Source: Rhizobium favelukesii
GTDB taxonomy: Bacteria > Pseudomonadota > Alphaproteobacteria > Rhizobiales > Rhizobiaceae
Length of the DNA stretch: 64,000 bases
Direction of reading: 5' to 3'
NCBI RefSeq assembly: GCF_000577275.2
Contig: NZ_HG916855.1
Span: forward strand, 1,736,001-1,800,000
Below are positions 16,830 through 24,297 of this stretch, in pieces. The position numbers and the translations under genes are program-made. The notes under the pieces were generated by a model. It did not search any database, was not told where the DNA came from, and saw nothing but the letters and a program-made list of their open reading frames with translations. Numbering within the stretch: position 1 is the stretch's first letter; each line of letters starts with the position of its first letter.

Positions 16830-17004
16830 ATGAGCCGTCTGCGTGCGTGCGCACCATTCCATCGACGCGTCTTGCATGCGGTCAGACGCAGGTGTTTGAG
16901 GATCGGCCATATACCGGGAAAGCTGCCTGAATCGGGTTGGGAATAGTATTCTTGGTTCCGGTTTAGTGCGCGGTAGAGCGCCAACACTCAATGAGGAGGA
17001 CTCT

Positions 17005-17819
17005 GTGCTGATCAAAGGTGAACGCACATTTGTGGTCCGCGACATGGGAGGCTTCATCGTCCACATTAACATGCCTGGATGGCTGCAACACAAGCCGACC
17101 GATCACGGTCATGGTCCTCTCGCTATGGTCGTCGAATCCATCCTCCATCCAGGTCGGGTCATTGCGATGCACGAGCACCGAAACGATGAAATCATCTCCT
17201 GGGTGCCGGCTGGCGTGATGCGCCACGAAGACAAAATCACCGGCCGACTGATTACCGACAGAAACAGCCTTATGGTGATGAATGCCGGACGCAGCTTTTG
17301 GCACTCTGAAGAGACAATACAGTCCGATCCCCCTTGCGCATGCTGCAAATTCTTGTGCGGCCCTCTGCGATGGATCTCGATCCCAAGATTCAGCACGGAC
17401 CTATCCCGCCGGCGGAGCCGAACTTGTGGCGGCATCTCGTAGGACCGGAGGGTAGCAAGGCCCCCTTCTACGTGCGCAATGCGGCCGATTTCTTTGATAT
17501 CCGGCTGGAGGCTGACGCGGTTGTTGAATTCCCGCAGGTGCCTGGGCGTGACCTCTTTTTCCACGTGTTCAGCGGTTCAGTCGTTGCCGACGGGCTGAAG
17601 TTTGACGAGCGCGAACAAGGACTGCTTTTGTCTGGTGCCACACTTACGATAAGGGCAAAGAGCTCCAGTGTGGTTGTCGCGTTCCTTGTAGATCCACATG
17701 CCCCGGTGGTTCGCAGAGGAACAGTTGGAGATCACCGAAAGATCCCGCCTCCTATCGTCATTCGGGCTATTAAGGGGTGGAAAAGGCTGCAGCGCCTATG
17801 GCGTCACTGGGCCAACTAA
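17005..17819 (+). pseudogene. Pirin-family protein, frameshifted in a C tract
   Basis: The gene begins at a GTG with GAGGAGGA just upstream. The N-terminal cupin half reads GFIVHINMPGWLQ, PGRVIAMHEHRNDEIISWV (putative metal ligands) and MRHEDKITGR. The C-terminal half, in another frame, reads LQILVRPSAMDLDPKIQH, then WRHLVGPEGSKAPFYV and a second cupin fold. The frames meet at the run CCCCC (17329-17333): with three C instead of five the reading becomes ...SDPLRMLQILVRP and the protein is full length (about 270 residues). This is either a recent pseudogene, a phase-variable gene or a sequence error. The family call is firm. Confidence 0.8.
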
Positions 17820-18123
17820 GGGCCGGGCATCGCCGATCGGCAGCCCCGCCTCTGGGAGAGTGCTGCCTGATCATGCATGTCCGGGCCACTCCCAGACGAG
17901 ATCCGGTGTAGAAGGGTCGTCGTCGTGAGCCTTGACCGCCCGCAAGCGGGATGTTGGTGCGGTTGCTTCGAACGGTGGCCGTATTTGGATTTGGCTTGGA
18001 AACGAACCGCGTCGCGCAATCGGGCTCAGACCGTGGATGCAGTGATGTACAAAAAATGTCACTCTGACGATAGTTCTGTGTTGACCCTTCGGCGTTTGGG
18101 ACGTCAGCAGTAGACGTTCGTCT
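17820..18123. other. Gap without recognisable gene
   Basis: About 300 bases between the pirin-type gene and the end of higA. No reading frame with family-like sequence and no clear hairpin was found. Confidence 0.4.
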
Positions 18124-18531
18124 TCAAAGCGATAGAAATACTGTCGCTGGTATCAAAAATCGCTCACTCAGCGCACGAGCTTGTCGAACGTTGATTTGTC
18201 TTTTTCCTCTTAGAATCTCAGACACGACGGACTGAGCGCCTACTTCTGGCACCTCGGACTGGCCAAGACTCCGCTCTTCCATGATGTAACGGAGTGCATC
18301 AGCACCGGTTACGTGAGGCATTGGGCGGGTTTGCTCGTCATAGGCCTCGATAAGGTCCCCCATGCGAGATGCAAGCAACGCCAAAGGATGATCCTCATCG
18401 TCGCCTACTTCAGCCAGGATCTCGTCAAGTTGCTCCACGAGATGATCATACTCAGCTTCGTTGGTCGGCATGGCAAGAAGAGGGGCCACATGCGTCCAGT
18501 GCTCGCTTACCAGTTTTACAAGTGCGTTCAT
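18124..18531 (-). CDS. higA: HigA-type antitoxin (helix-turn-helix)
   Basis: A 135-residue antitoxin in the toxin-first order typical of HigBA. The N-terminal half contains an acidic helical region (EYDHLVEQLDEILAEVGDDE), and the C-terminal half an Xre-like helix-turn-helix (GAQSVVSEILRGKRQINVRQ, then ARALSERFLIP). I chose ATG 18531 because GGAAGGG lies about 9 bases upstream and it starts 4 bases after the toxin stop; a start at 18570 would overlap the toxin. It neutralises HigB and should repress the operon through the palindrome near 18890. Confidence 0.87.
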   Translation of the reverse strand: MNALVKLVSEHWTHVAPLLAMPTNEAEYDHLVEQLDEILAEVGDDEDHPLALLASRMGDLIEAYDEQTRPMPHVTGADALRYIMEERSLGQSEVPEVGAQSVVSEILRGKRQINVRQARALSERFLIPATVFLSL

Positions 18532-18535
18532 CGGG

Positions 18536-18823
18536 CTAACCCTTCCATTTTCCTTTGTCGTATTCCGCATGGTCCATAATCCGCTGAATATAGACCTTCT
18601 TAAATTTGTAATGCACCACCGCGATCAAGCGCAGCTTGTTGCCACCAATGTCGAACACGTGGTGCTGGCCGACCTTATCTATTGCCGGAAACAGCGACTT
18701 CATGTCAGCGAAGTCTGTCGGCTCCGAGGAATTTATTAGTCGATACCAAGTATCTAGGGCACTGGCTGCTTGGGGCCATCGGTCTTTCGCCTCCCAGATC
18801 TTTATCTGTGTAATGACGTGCAT
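18536..18823 (-). CDS. higB: HigB-type toxin (mRNA interferase)
   Basis: A 95-residue RelE-superfamily toxin of the HigB type, which cuts mRNA on the ribosome. The family signature is clear: MHVITQIKIWEA at the start, then WPQAASALDTWYRLINSS, then HHVFDIGGNKLRLIAVVHYK (the conserved FDIxGNKYRLI-type strand), then KVYIQRIMDHAEYDKGKW at the end with the catalytic-region H and D/Y. I chose the start at 18823 to match the family; an ATG 18 bases upstream is also possible. It is intact, unlike the ParE of the first module. Confidence 0.88.
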   Translation of the reverse strand: MHVITQIKIWEAKDRWPQAASALDTWYRLINSSEPTDFADMKSLFPAIDKVGQHHVFDIGGNKLRLIAVVHYKFKKVYIQRIMDHAEYDKGKWKG

Positions 18824-18847
18824 AAACCCGGAATCGCGCATCGCATT

Positions 18848-18899
18848 TTGCTATGGCTGCAATCTAGCGCGATAATCCGATTATAGCAAGTTGCTATGG
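18848..18899. promoter_or_regulatory. Candidate HigA operator sites
   Basis: ATAGCAA and TTGCTAT (18883-18897) form an inverted repeat around a single central G. A further TTGCTATGG half-site lies at 18848-18856, closer to the toxin start at 18823. HigA-type antitoxins bind such palindromes over their own promoter. Assignment by symmetry and position. Confidence 0.55.
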
Positions 18900-18946
18900 C
18901 GCCTTTTTATTCGCATTCGCCAAGGTCCGACTAGAGCGCCGTACCT

Positions 18947-19549
18947 TTAATCGAACCCATAGCCTGCGGCTGTAAAATAGTTTCGACATTCTTGGCTGTT
19001 GAAGAGGTTGCAGATGGATCCGAGCGCATTTGAGAGTGCGTCAAACGTGCGAGCGGCGGCGGCTCGGAGATGGGCCTTAATTTTGGCGAAGGCCATTTCG
19101 ATCGGGTTCAAATCTGGCGAATAAGACGGCAGAAACAGGAGCCACGCACCAACTTCCTTGAGGCAGGCTTTGGCTTTATCGCTCTTGTGAACGCGAAGAT
19201 TATCCAGGATGACGACATTGCCTGGTTCGAGTGTCGGCGCAAGCTGGGTCTCGATGTAGGTGTCGAAGATTTCCCGGTTCATCGGCCTGTCAATAATCCA
19301 GGGCGCAGTAAGACCGAAACAGCGCAAGCCTGCAATGAATGTCTGTGTCCCCCAGTGGCCAAAGGGCGCATCCGTGATGAGACGCTCGCCGCGCGGGGAG
19401 CGCCCACGCAGTCTCACCATCTTTGTGTTCACCGAGGTTTCGTCCAAGAAAACAAGTCGATGCGGTTCAAATCGCATCCGGGGTTGGCGTTTCGAAATCC
19501 AGACATCACGATCCTTTCGGATATCAGCGCGAGCGCGTTCCGACGCCAT
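18947..19549 (-). CDS. IS630-family transposase, catalytic frame (orfB)
   Basis: The 200-codon catalytic frame has the DDE triad: D in [15 protein letters not shown] in [16 protein letters not shown], and E in [18 protein letters not shown]. Family members with one gene read straight from the YKKT of orfA into a [17 protein letters not shown] continuation, so the two frames form one protein of about 325 residues after a one-base shift at the A7 tract. Whether the shift is programmed or is decay cannot be decided from the sequence. The element lies just upstream of the higBA promoter. Confidence 0.85.
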   Translation of the reverse strand: MASERARADIRKDRDVWISKRQPRMRFEPHRLVFLDETSVNTKMVRLRGRSPRGERLITDAPFGHWGTQTFIAGLRCFGLTAPWIIDRPMNREIFDTYIETQLAPTLEPGNVVILDNLRVHKSDKAKACLKEVGAWLLFLPSYSPDLNPIEMAFAKIKAHLRAAAARTFDALSNALGSICNLFNSQECRNYFTAAGYGFD

Positions 19550-19904
19550 TATCTGTTTTTTTATATGTGTATCCCTGCGTTATCAAAAACCGCGACAGGG
19601 ACGATGGTGGAATAACCAATCCATGTTCATCCTCAAGGCGACGGGCAAGCTCTGGCATGGTGATATCCGGTTTGCCTTCGACCTGTGCGACCAGGAAATC
19701 GCGAAACGCCGACAGTTTCCCTGCACCTGGTGGCCTTCCTTGACGCGCGGGGGTTATCAGCCCAGTCCGCTCCCGGCGTTGCAGCAGCTTGATCGCACTG
19801 CTGTCGCTGATTGCGAAATGACGGGCAGCGGCTCGCCGTGATTGGCCGCTAGCGACCATGGAAACAACACGCTGACGAAGATCAACAGAATGAGATTTAC
19901 CCAT
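19524..19904 (-). CDS. IS630-family transposase, N-terminal frame (orfA)
   Basis: The 126-codon N-terminal frame carries two helix-turn-helix modules: [20 protein letters not shown], then [19 protein letters not shown], and [18 protein letters not shown], then [19 protein letters not shown]. It contains no catalytic residues. I chose ATG 19904 because the family begins with the [13 protein letters not shown] sequence. The frame ends in a region overlapping orfB by 26 bases around an A7 tract (minus strand, about 19556-19562) where a ribosomal shift could join the frames. Confidence 0.82.
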   Translation of the reverse strand: MGKSHSVDLRQRVVSMVASGQSRRAAARHFAISDSSAIKLLQRRERTGLITPARQGRPPGAGKLSAFRDFLVAQVEGKPDITMPELARRLEDEHGLVIPPSSLSRFLITQGYTYKKTDNGVGTRSR

Positions 19905-19938
19905 GTGATTCACCTCCAACCGCAGTGAATCTGGAGGG

Positions 19939-19990
19939 TTATGTGAGGTCGGATAGGACAGTGGCGTCATACTCGGCCGACCTCACATAA
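19939..19990. repeat. Perfect 14-base inverted repeat next to the IS91-type unit
   Basis: TTATGTGAGGTCGG (19939-19952) is exactly complementary to CCGACCTCACATAA (19977-19990) around a 24-base spacer. It sits between the IS630 promoter side and the 3' side of the IS91-type transposase gene. It may be an end structure (ter or ori) of the IS91-type element, a recombinase site or a terminator. Bases 19991-20280, up to the transposase stop, contain no recognised gene. Confidence 0.6.
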
Positions 19991-20280
19991 GCCGGATTGA
20001 ACGAAGGCGCGGGTTGTTTGGCACTATGGGGATTGCGTTCTGCGTCCGGTTCCGGCGCGGTGATGCGGTGGCCCTGAGGGCGCGCAATCAAGTGGCAGAC
20101 GGCGAGGTTTTACATGATTGTCGAAGCGCAATGTCGCGGGTCGCTGTGCCGGTTGTGCCGATATGGATGCATTTGCGCCTACGGATCGAACATCTGGCCT
20201 GGTTCCAGGCAGCGACGATTGTCCGCCGGAACGGCGTCCAAGTCGGCGGGTGATATGGGTCGTCTGCCGATCGCCTGATG

Positions 20281-21465
20281 TCATGATGTGTCACATCGGA
20301 ATGAAGATGACCGTGCTTGAGCGGGTCGGATGTTGGCCTTCATCCGACGCATCGGCCGGTCACATTCGGGGCATGTGAAGGGGTAGCCTTGATTTGGGTT
20401 GAGGCAATGCGGTTGCTCGGCCGACGTCGACCGCTGGCCCAGCAGGTCCCGACAGAGGGCGATGCGTTGCCGGCGATGGCTATTGGCGAGAAAGCCGAAG
20501 TGACGCATACGGTGAAAGCCGTCGGGTAGTACGTGGAGAAGGAAGCGCCGGATAAACTCGAGCGGGTCAAGGCGCATGATCTTCTCGCGATCATGTCCTT
20601 GGCGTCGATAGTCCTTCCACCGGAAGTCGACATGCTCGTCATCGGCACCGACGATACGACTGTTGGCGATGGCCACACGATGGGTGTATCTGCCGAGATA
20701 GGCGAGCACTTGGTCCGGTCCGCCAAACGGCGGCTTGGCGTAGACGACCCATTCACTGCGACGGGCGTGCGCGAGATGGCTGGTGAAAGCGGTGGGGTCG
20801 GCAAGGCGTGCAAGCGCGTTGGAGAAGCGAAGTTTACGCTGAGCGAAGGCGTCAGCAAGGGCCGTCAGAAAGAGCCGCCGGAAGACACGCGATAGAACTC
20901 GGACGGGCAAGAAAAAGCCCGGCCGGCATGCGATCCACTTTGACTTATCCGGTGAGAGACCGCCGCCTGGTATGACGCAGTGGACGTGGGGATGGTGGGT
21001 CATCGCCTGGCCCCAGGTGTGAAGCACGGCGATGATACCGATCTCGGCACCCAGCCGTTTAGGGTCGGCGGCGACCGTCTGCAGCGTCTGGGCTGCGATC
21101 CGCATCAGCAGTGCGTAGACGACCGCCTTGTTGTGGAAGGCTATCTCGGCGATGCCAGGCGGTAGTGTGAAGACCACATGGAAGTACTGGACCGGCAAGA
21201 GATCGCAGATGCGGGCCGCGACCCATCCCCTGCGAGCTATGCCCTGGCACTTCGGGCAGTGACGATTGCGGCAGGAATTATAGGAGATGCGAGTCGTGCC
21301 ACACTCATCGCAGGCATCGACATGGCCGCCGAGCCTGGGTGTGCGGCAAGCTTCGATCGCGCCCATGACACGTCGTTCGCCACGACTAAGATGACCGGCG
21401 TTCTCTCGCCTGTAGCAGCCACCGTGTCGCCGAAAGATGTCGGCAACTTCGAAAGCGGGGCGCAA
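20281..21465 (-). CDS. IS91-family transposase (HUH/Y2-type)
   Basis: A 394-residue rolling-circle transposase. The N-terminal zinc-binding domain has CDECGTTRISYNSCRNRHCP followed by KCQG. The core has FHVVFTLPPGIAEIAF, the HUH metal motif in HPHVHCVIPGGGLS, and the Tyr nucleophile region VLAYLGRYTHRVAIANSRI. The C-terminus has a further Cys pair (CPECDRPMRRMK). It appears full length and uninterrupted, and its start is only 4 bases after the recombinase stop, so the pair is co-transcribed. Confidence 0.93.
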   Translation of the reverse strand: MRPAFEVADIFRRHGGCYRRENAGHLSRGERRVMGAIEACRTPRLGGHVDACDECGTTRISYNSCRNRHCPKCQGIARRGWVAARICDLLPVQYFHVVFTLPPGIAEIAFHNKAVVYALLMRIAAQTLQTVAADPKRLGAEIGIIAVLHTWGQAMTHHPHVHCVIPGGGLSPDKSKWIACRPGFFLPVRVLSRVFRRLFLTALADAFAQRKLRFSNALARLADPTAFTSHLAHARRSEWVVYAKPPFGGPDQVLAYLGRYTHRVAIANSRIVGADDEHVDFRWKDYRRQGHDREKIMRLDPLEFIRRFLLHVLPDGFHRMRHFGFLANSHRRQRIALCRDLLGQRSTSAEQPHCLNPNQGYPFTCPECDRPMRRMKANIRPAQARSSSFRCDTS

Positions 21466-21469
21466 CCGA

Positions 21470-22333
21470 TTATGATACCGGCGGCGTCACCTCCAGTCGC
21501 AATCGGTCGAGCGGGCTTGCCGTGGAGCGGATCGTGTCGGTGGAAACCCGCGTGTAATGTGCCGTGCTCGACAGGTGTGCATGACCGAGCAGTACTTGGA
21601 TAATACGAATATCGGTGCCGTTCTCCAGCAAGTGGGTGGCAAAACTGTGCCGCAATGTATGGATGGTGACCCGCTTGGCCAGTCCCGTTGCTGCAACCGC
21701 CGAACGACAAGCGGCATGCAACACCGTCGGCTCGATCGGCTTGTCAGGATTGCGTCCGGGAAAGAGCAGCGTCTTGGGCCTCGTCAAGCGCCAATAGCTG
21801 CGTAGGATGCCGAGCAGTTCCGGCGACAGCATGACGTAGCGGGCTTTGCCGCCCTTGCCATGGCGGATATGAATCACCATGCGCGAGCTGTCGATATCAC
21901 CGATGCTTAGTCCGCAGACTTCCGAGACCCTGAGACCGGCTCCATAGGCGCAGGTTAGTGCCACACGCGCCTTCAGGCTGGAGACAGCTTCCAGGAATTG
22001 GACTACCTCGTCCGTCGACAGAACGATGGGTAGCTTCCGCGGTGCGCGGGCATAGGGGATGCGCTCCGGGATCTCATTCTGACCGAGCGTGACCCCATAA
22101 AAAAACCGCAGCGCGCAGACGATCTGGTTCAATGCCGCCCAGGATATTCCACCTGAGACAAGGTAGACTTGGAACGCGCGGACATCTTCAAGATCAAGCC
22201 GATCCGGCGAGTGGCCGAAATGGCGGCTGAACTTCTGGACGGCATTGATATAGGATCGTTGGGTGGCCGGAGACAGATTGCGGACCGTCATGTCCTCGAT
22301 CATCCGGCGGCGAAGAGGGCTTATCTCGGCCAT
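21470..22333 (-). CDS. Tyrosine recombinase (XerC/D-like) of the IS91-type unit
   Basis: A 287-residue site-specific recombinase. The N-terminal core-binding domain (SPATQRSYINAVQKFSRHFG) is followed by the catalytic domain with all active-site residues: R in YGAGLRVSEVCGLSIGD, K in RHGKGGKARYV, HxxR in IHTLRHSFATHLLENG, H in LLGHAHLSSTAHYTRVS and the Tyr nucleophile in the same motif. AGGAGGTCCAG precedes the ATG. It is co-transcribed with the HUH transposase; it may resolve or target the element. It is intact, so this unit may still be active. Confidence 0.92.
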   Translation of the reverse strand: MAEISPLRRRMIEDMTVRNLSPATQRSYINAVQKFSRHFGHSPDRLDLEDVRAFQVYLVSGGISWAALNQIVCALRFFYGVTLGQNEIPERIPYARAPRKLPIVLSTDEVVQFLEAVSSLKARVALTCAYGAGLRVSEVCGLSIGDIDSSRMVIHIRHGKGGKARYVMLSPELLGILRSYWRLTRPKTLLFPGRNPDKPIEPTVLHAACRSAVAATGLAKRVTIHTLRHSFATHLLENGTDIRIIQVLLGHAHLSSTAHYTRVSTDTIRSTASPLDRLRLEVTPPVS

Positions 22334-22513
22334 CTGGACCTCCTGTCTGAAGGGTGGGTTTGCAACACCCTCATCCTCTCAGCCAGGAGGCTCTTCTCAA
22401 AGCCCGCCGCAATTGCCGCGGTAGCGGCTTAGTTCAATCACACCAATACCCTCGTGAAAACCCCACTCGATTCTCAATTCAAGTGCGATGCTCTAGTGCC
22501 ACGAGCGGGGCTC

Positions 22514-22870
22514 TTAAGAACGTTCATAAGTCTGCTGCGCGACAACACGAAGCCGGCTTTGTGGGCGATGAGGGAGCTCGACGCTCTTTGCCTTCATCCT
22601 CTTCGTGACTATGCGCGAGGAGATCAAGAAGATTTGAAACGCAAACAAGGTCAGCCAGGCCGTGCTTAACCAGTTCATCAACGTCAAGAAGGTCACCAGA
22701 AACCCAGCAGCACGGCCATCAAGATCCTTGATATTGTCGAAGAAAATGACTGGAAGTGCCCTGCGCGAGCCGCTTGCTGATGGAAAGAAAGGATTTGCCC
22801 GCACTATGCAGGCATTTCCATTTTCGGAGATTGAATAAACTTCATGCGGCAGGTGCCAGTTGCACCCCAT
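22514..22870 (-). CDS. Hypothetical small membrane protein
   Basis: An open frame of 118 codons begins 32 bases after the stop of the DUF4157 gene in the same direction. A hydrophobic stretch, GFLVTFLTLMNWLSTAWLTL followed by FAFQIFLI, predicts one long or two short membrane segments, and the C-terminus is basic. No family is recognised and no clear ribosome-binding site precedes the ATG, so the start (and even coding status) is uncertain. Its position behind a secreted protein gene would fit an accessory or immunity role, but that is speculation. Confidence 0.35.
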   Translation of the reverse strand: MGCNWHLPHEVYSISENGNACIVRANPFFPSASGSRRALPVIFFDNIKDLDGRAAGFLVTFLTLMNWLSTAWLTLFAFQIFLISSRIVTKRMKAKSVELPHRPQSRLRVVAQQTYERS

Positions 22871-22902
22871 ATGTACAACGCAGAAACCGTACACGTTCGG
22901 GC

Positions 22903-23667
22903 TCACTCGTCGTTGGAGCCTGAGTTGCATTCCATTGGAGTGGCAGGGCGTTGCGATAGGGCCTGTCGTATATTTCCGACGTTTTGGGATTGTCGCCAAT
23001 TGCAAAAGCCGTCGCCTTTGGCATAGGCCGGACTTTCGACGCCTCGCCAGTTCCGTGCGTATCGAACTGCAAAGTTGTGTACGCCCCAGTCTCGAAACTG
23101 GTCGACATGTGTCAGTTCATGCGCCCACGCGGAGACGTTCGCGGCCGCGCTGGGTTCGCGAAATATCACCACGTCGATCAGGGTGACGGCGTCTGCAAAG
23201 CCTCCCTTCTCTAGCAGCTGAGCAAGGTCTAGAGAGTCGTCGTTGCCGATCTTGTACCGCACACGGTTCATCGAGTCTTCGGTCGCGTAGCCGGTCAATT
23301 GCTCTCGAATATACGGAGGGATCGGCATTGATCCGCTAATCGCGTCATTGCGGCTCTTAACAAGAGCTCTTTCCAGCAATGGCCCAGTTACGACACTGGC
23401 TTGAATCTCATTGAGCGCAGTAACGACGCTCTGAAGGGCACTCGTGACAGCATTCGATGAGTCTTGAAGGCTGTTGCCTGTCTTCTCCAGAATATCACCA
23501 CGTTCCGGACCGCCATGTTTTGCGGTGAAGGCCACATCGGAAATGCCTGCGCAGGGGTGGGCCAGCGAAGCCGGTATCAACGTCCCGAGCAAGATCAGGG
23601 CGAGACGGAAAATGGCTGAAAGGGTGCTTTGGGAAACTATCGCGGTGGTGGATCGGGCAACTTGCAT
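22903..23667 (-). CDS. Secreted DUF4157-type protein with HELTH motif
   Basis: A 254-residue protein with an N-terminal signal sequence (FRLALILLGTLIPASLAHPC, about residues 20-40). A coiled, Ser/Asn-rich segment follows (about 60-105), then a DUF4157-like region that includes YATEDSMNRVRYKIGNDDSL, VTLIDVVIFREPSAAANVSA and the motif WAHELTHVDQFRDWGVHNFA. HELTH is an HExxH zinc-peptidase-type motif. DUF4157 domains occur in predicted secreted peptidases and toxin-like proteins. Substrate and role are unknown. It sits next to the IS91-type unit, suggesting acquisition with mobile DNA. Confidence 0.75.
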   Translation of the reverse strand: MQVARSTTAIVSQSTLSAIFRLALILLGTLIPASLAHPCAGISDVAFTAKHGGPERGDILEKTGNSLQDSSNAVTSALQSVVTALNEIQASVVTGPLLERALVKSRNDAISGSMPIPPYIREQLTGYATEDSMNRVRYKIGNDDSLDLAQLLEKGGFADAVTLIDVVIFREPSAAANVSAWAHELTHVDQFRDWGVHNFAVRYARNWRGVESPAYAKGDGFCNWRQSQNVGNIRQALSQRPATPMECNSGSNDE

Positions 23668-24297
23668 AGCCAGTCCCTCAGTTCAGTCTATTACCATATA
23701 TACACAATATCTAAAATGATGGTGAGGCCACCGTTCTTGCGTAATATTTTTTTGCGGCCAGAAATTGCAGGTGCAAAAGCGCCTGCAATGATCAAGTCTT
23801 CCGACGCAGGATATCAAGGCGTTCCTGCATGAAGTCGCTGATGGAAAGAAGCGGCGGCCGTCGGCGATGGTCGGCTGGTCACCAAGCCGTGCCAAAAACC
23901 CCAGGGTGATCACGCCTACAGCCCGCACCATCTTGGTCGCGACCGGGCGATAATGTCAGCTCAGCTCGTCGGTATCGATCTTTTGCGCAATCTGGTCGTC
24001 TGACATTGGCCGCTCGGTCTGTATGAATTGCATCGGAGTTCTTGCATTCCGTATTGGAGCGGCTTGAGGTCGCAACTCCCATAAACCGTGCCTGAACCGA
24101 GGGCCTTAAGATCTATATTGCGGCGAGCCAGTCTATGATCCGAATCGATGCCCTTGGGGAGTGGTCGAAACATTCCAGGTCGTGCAGGCCGGAAAGTCGT
24201 GATCGCGCTGGTCTTTTTGTGTTGACCTCAGCGGCTACAGGAGATCGGGCGCGAAGGGTCGCGCCTGGTTCGGAGGACGAAGTTGCAGCCGACCAGC
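23668..24297. other. Gap without recognisable gene
   Basis: About 630 bases. The first bases hold the AT-rich promoter of the DUF4157 gene (ATATATACACAATATC near 23696-23712). On the minus strand, 24004 to about 23845 reads as a short peptide (start MSDDQIAQKIDTDELS) with a stop, then an open continuation HYRPVATKMVRAVGVITLGF; this may be a decayed unknown gene. A small GGCGCG/CGCGCC stem near 24249-24267 could belong to the putA terminator. Confidence 0.4.

Larger units (their letters stand above)
18947..19904 (-). mobile_element. IS630-family insertion sequence (coding core)
   Basis: Two overlapping minus-strand frames encode the two halves of an IS630/Tc1-like transposase. The terminal inverted repeats and TA target duplication were not recognised, so only the coding core is delimited. 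Confidence 0.75.
20281..22333 (-). mobile_element. IS91-type element with an associated tyrosine recombinase
   Basis: Two minus-strand genes four bases apart: a tyrosine recombinase (21470-22333), then a HUH-type transposase (20281-21465). This compact pair looks like one mobile unit. The outer ends were not defined; the inverted repeat at 19939-19990 may mark one of them. IS91-type elements move by rolling-circle-like transposition and can carry neighbouring DNA. Confidence 0.75.
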
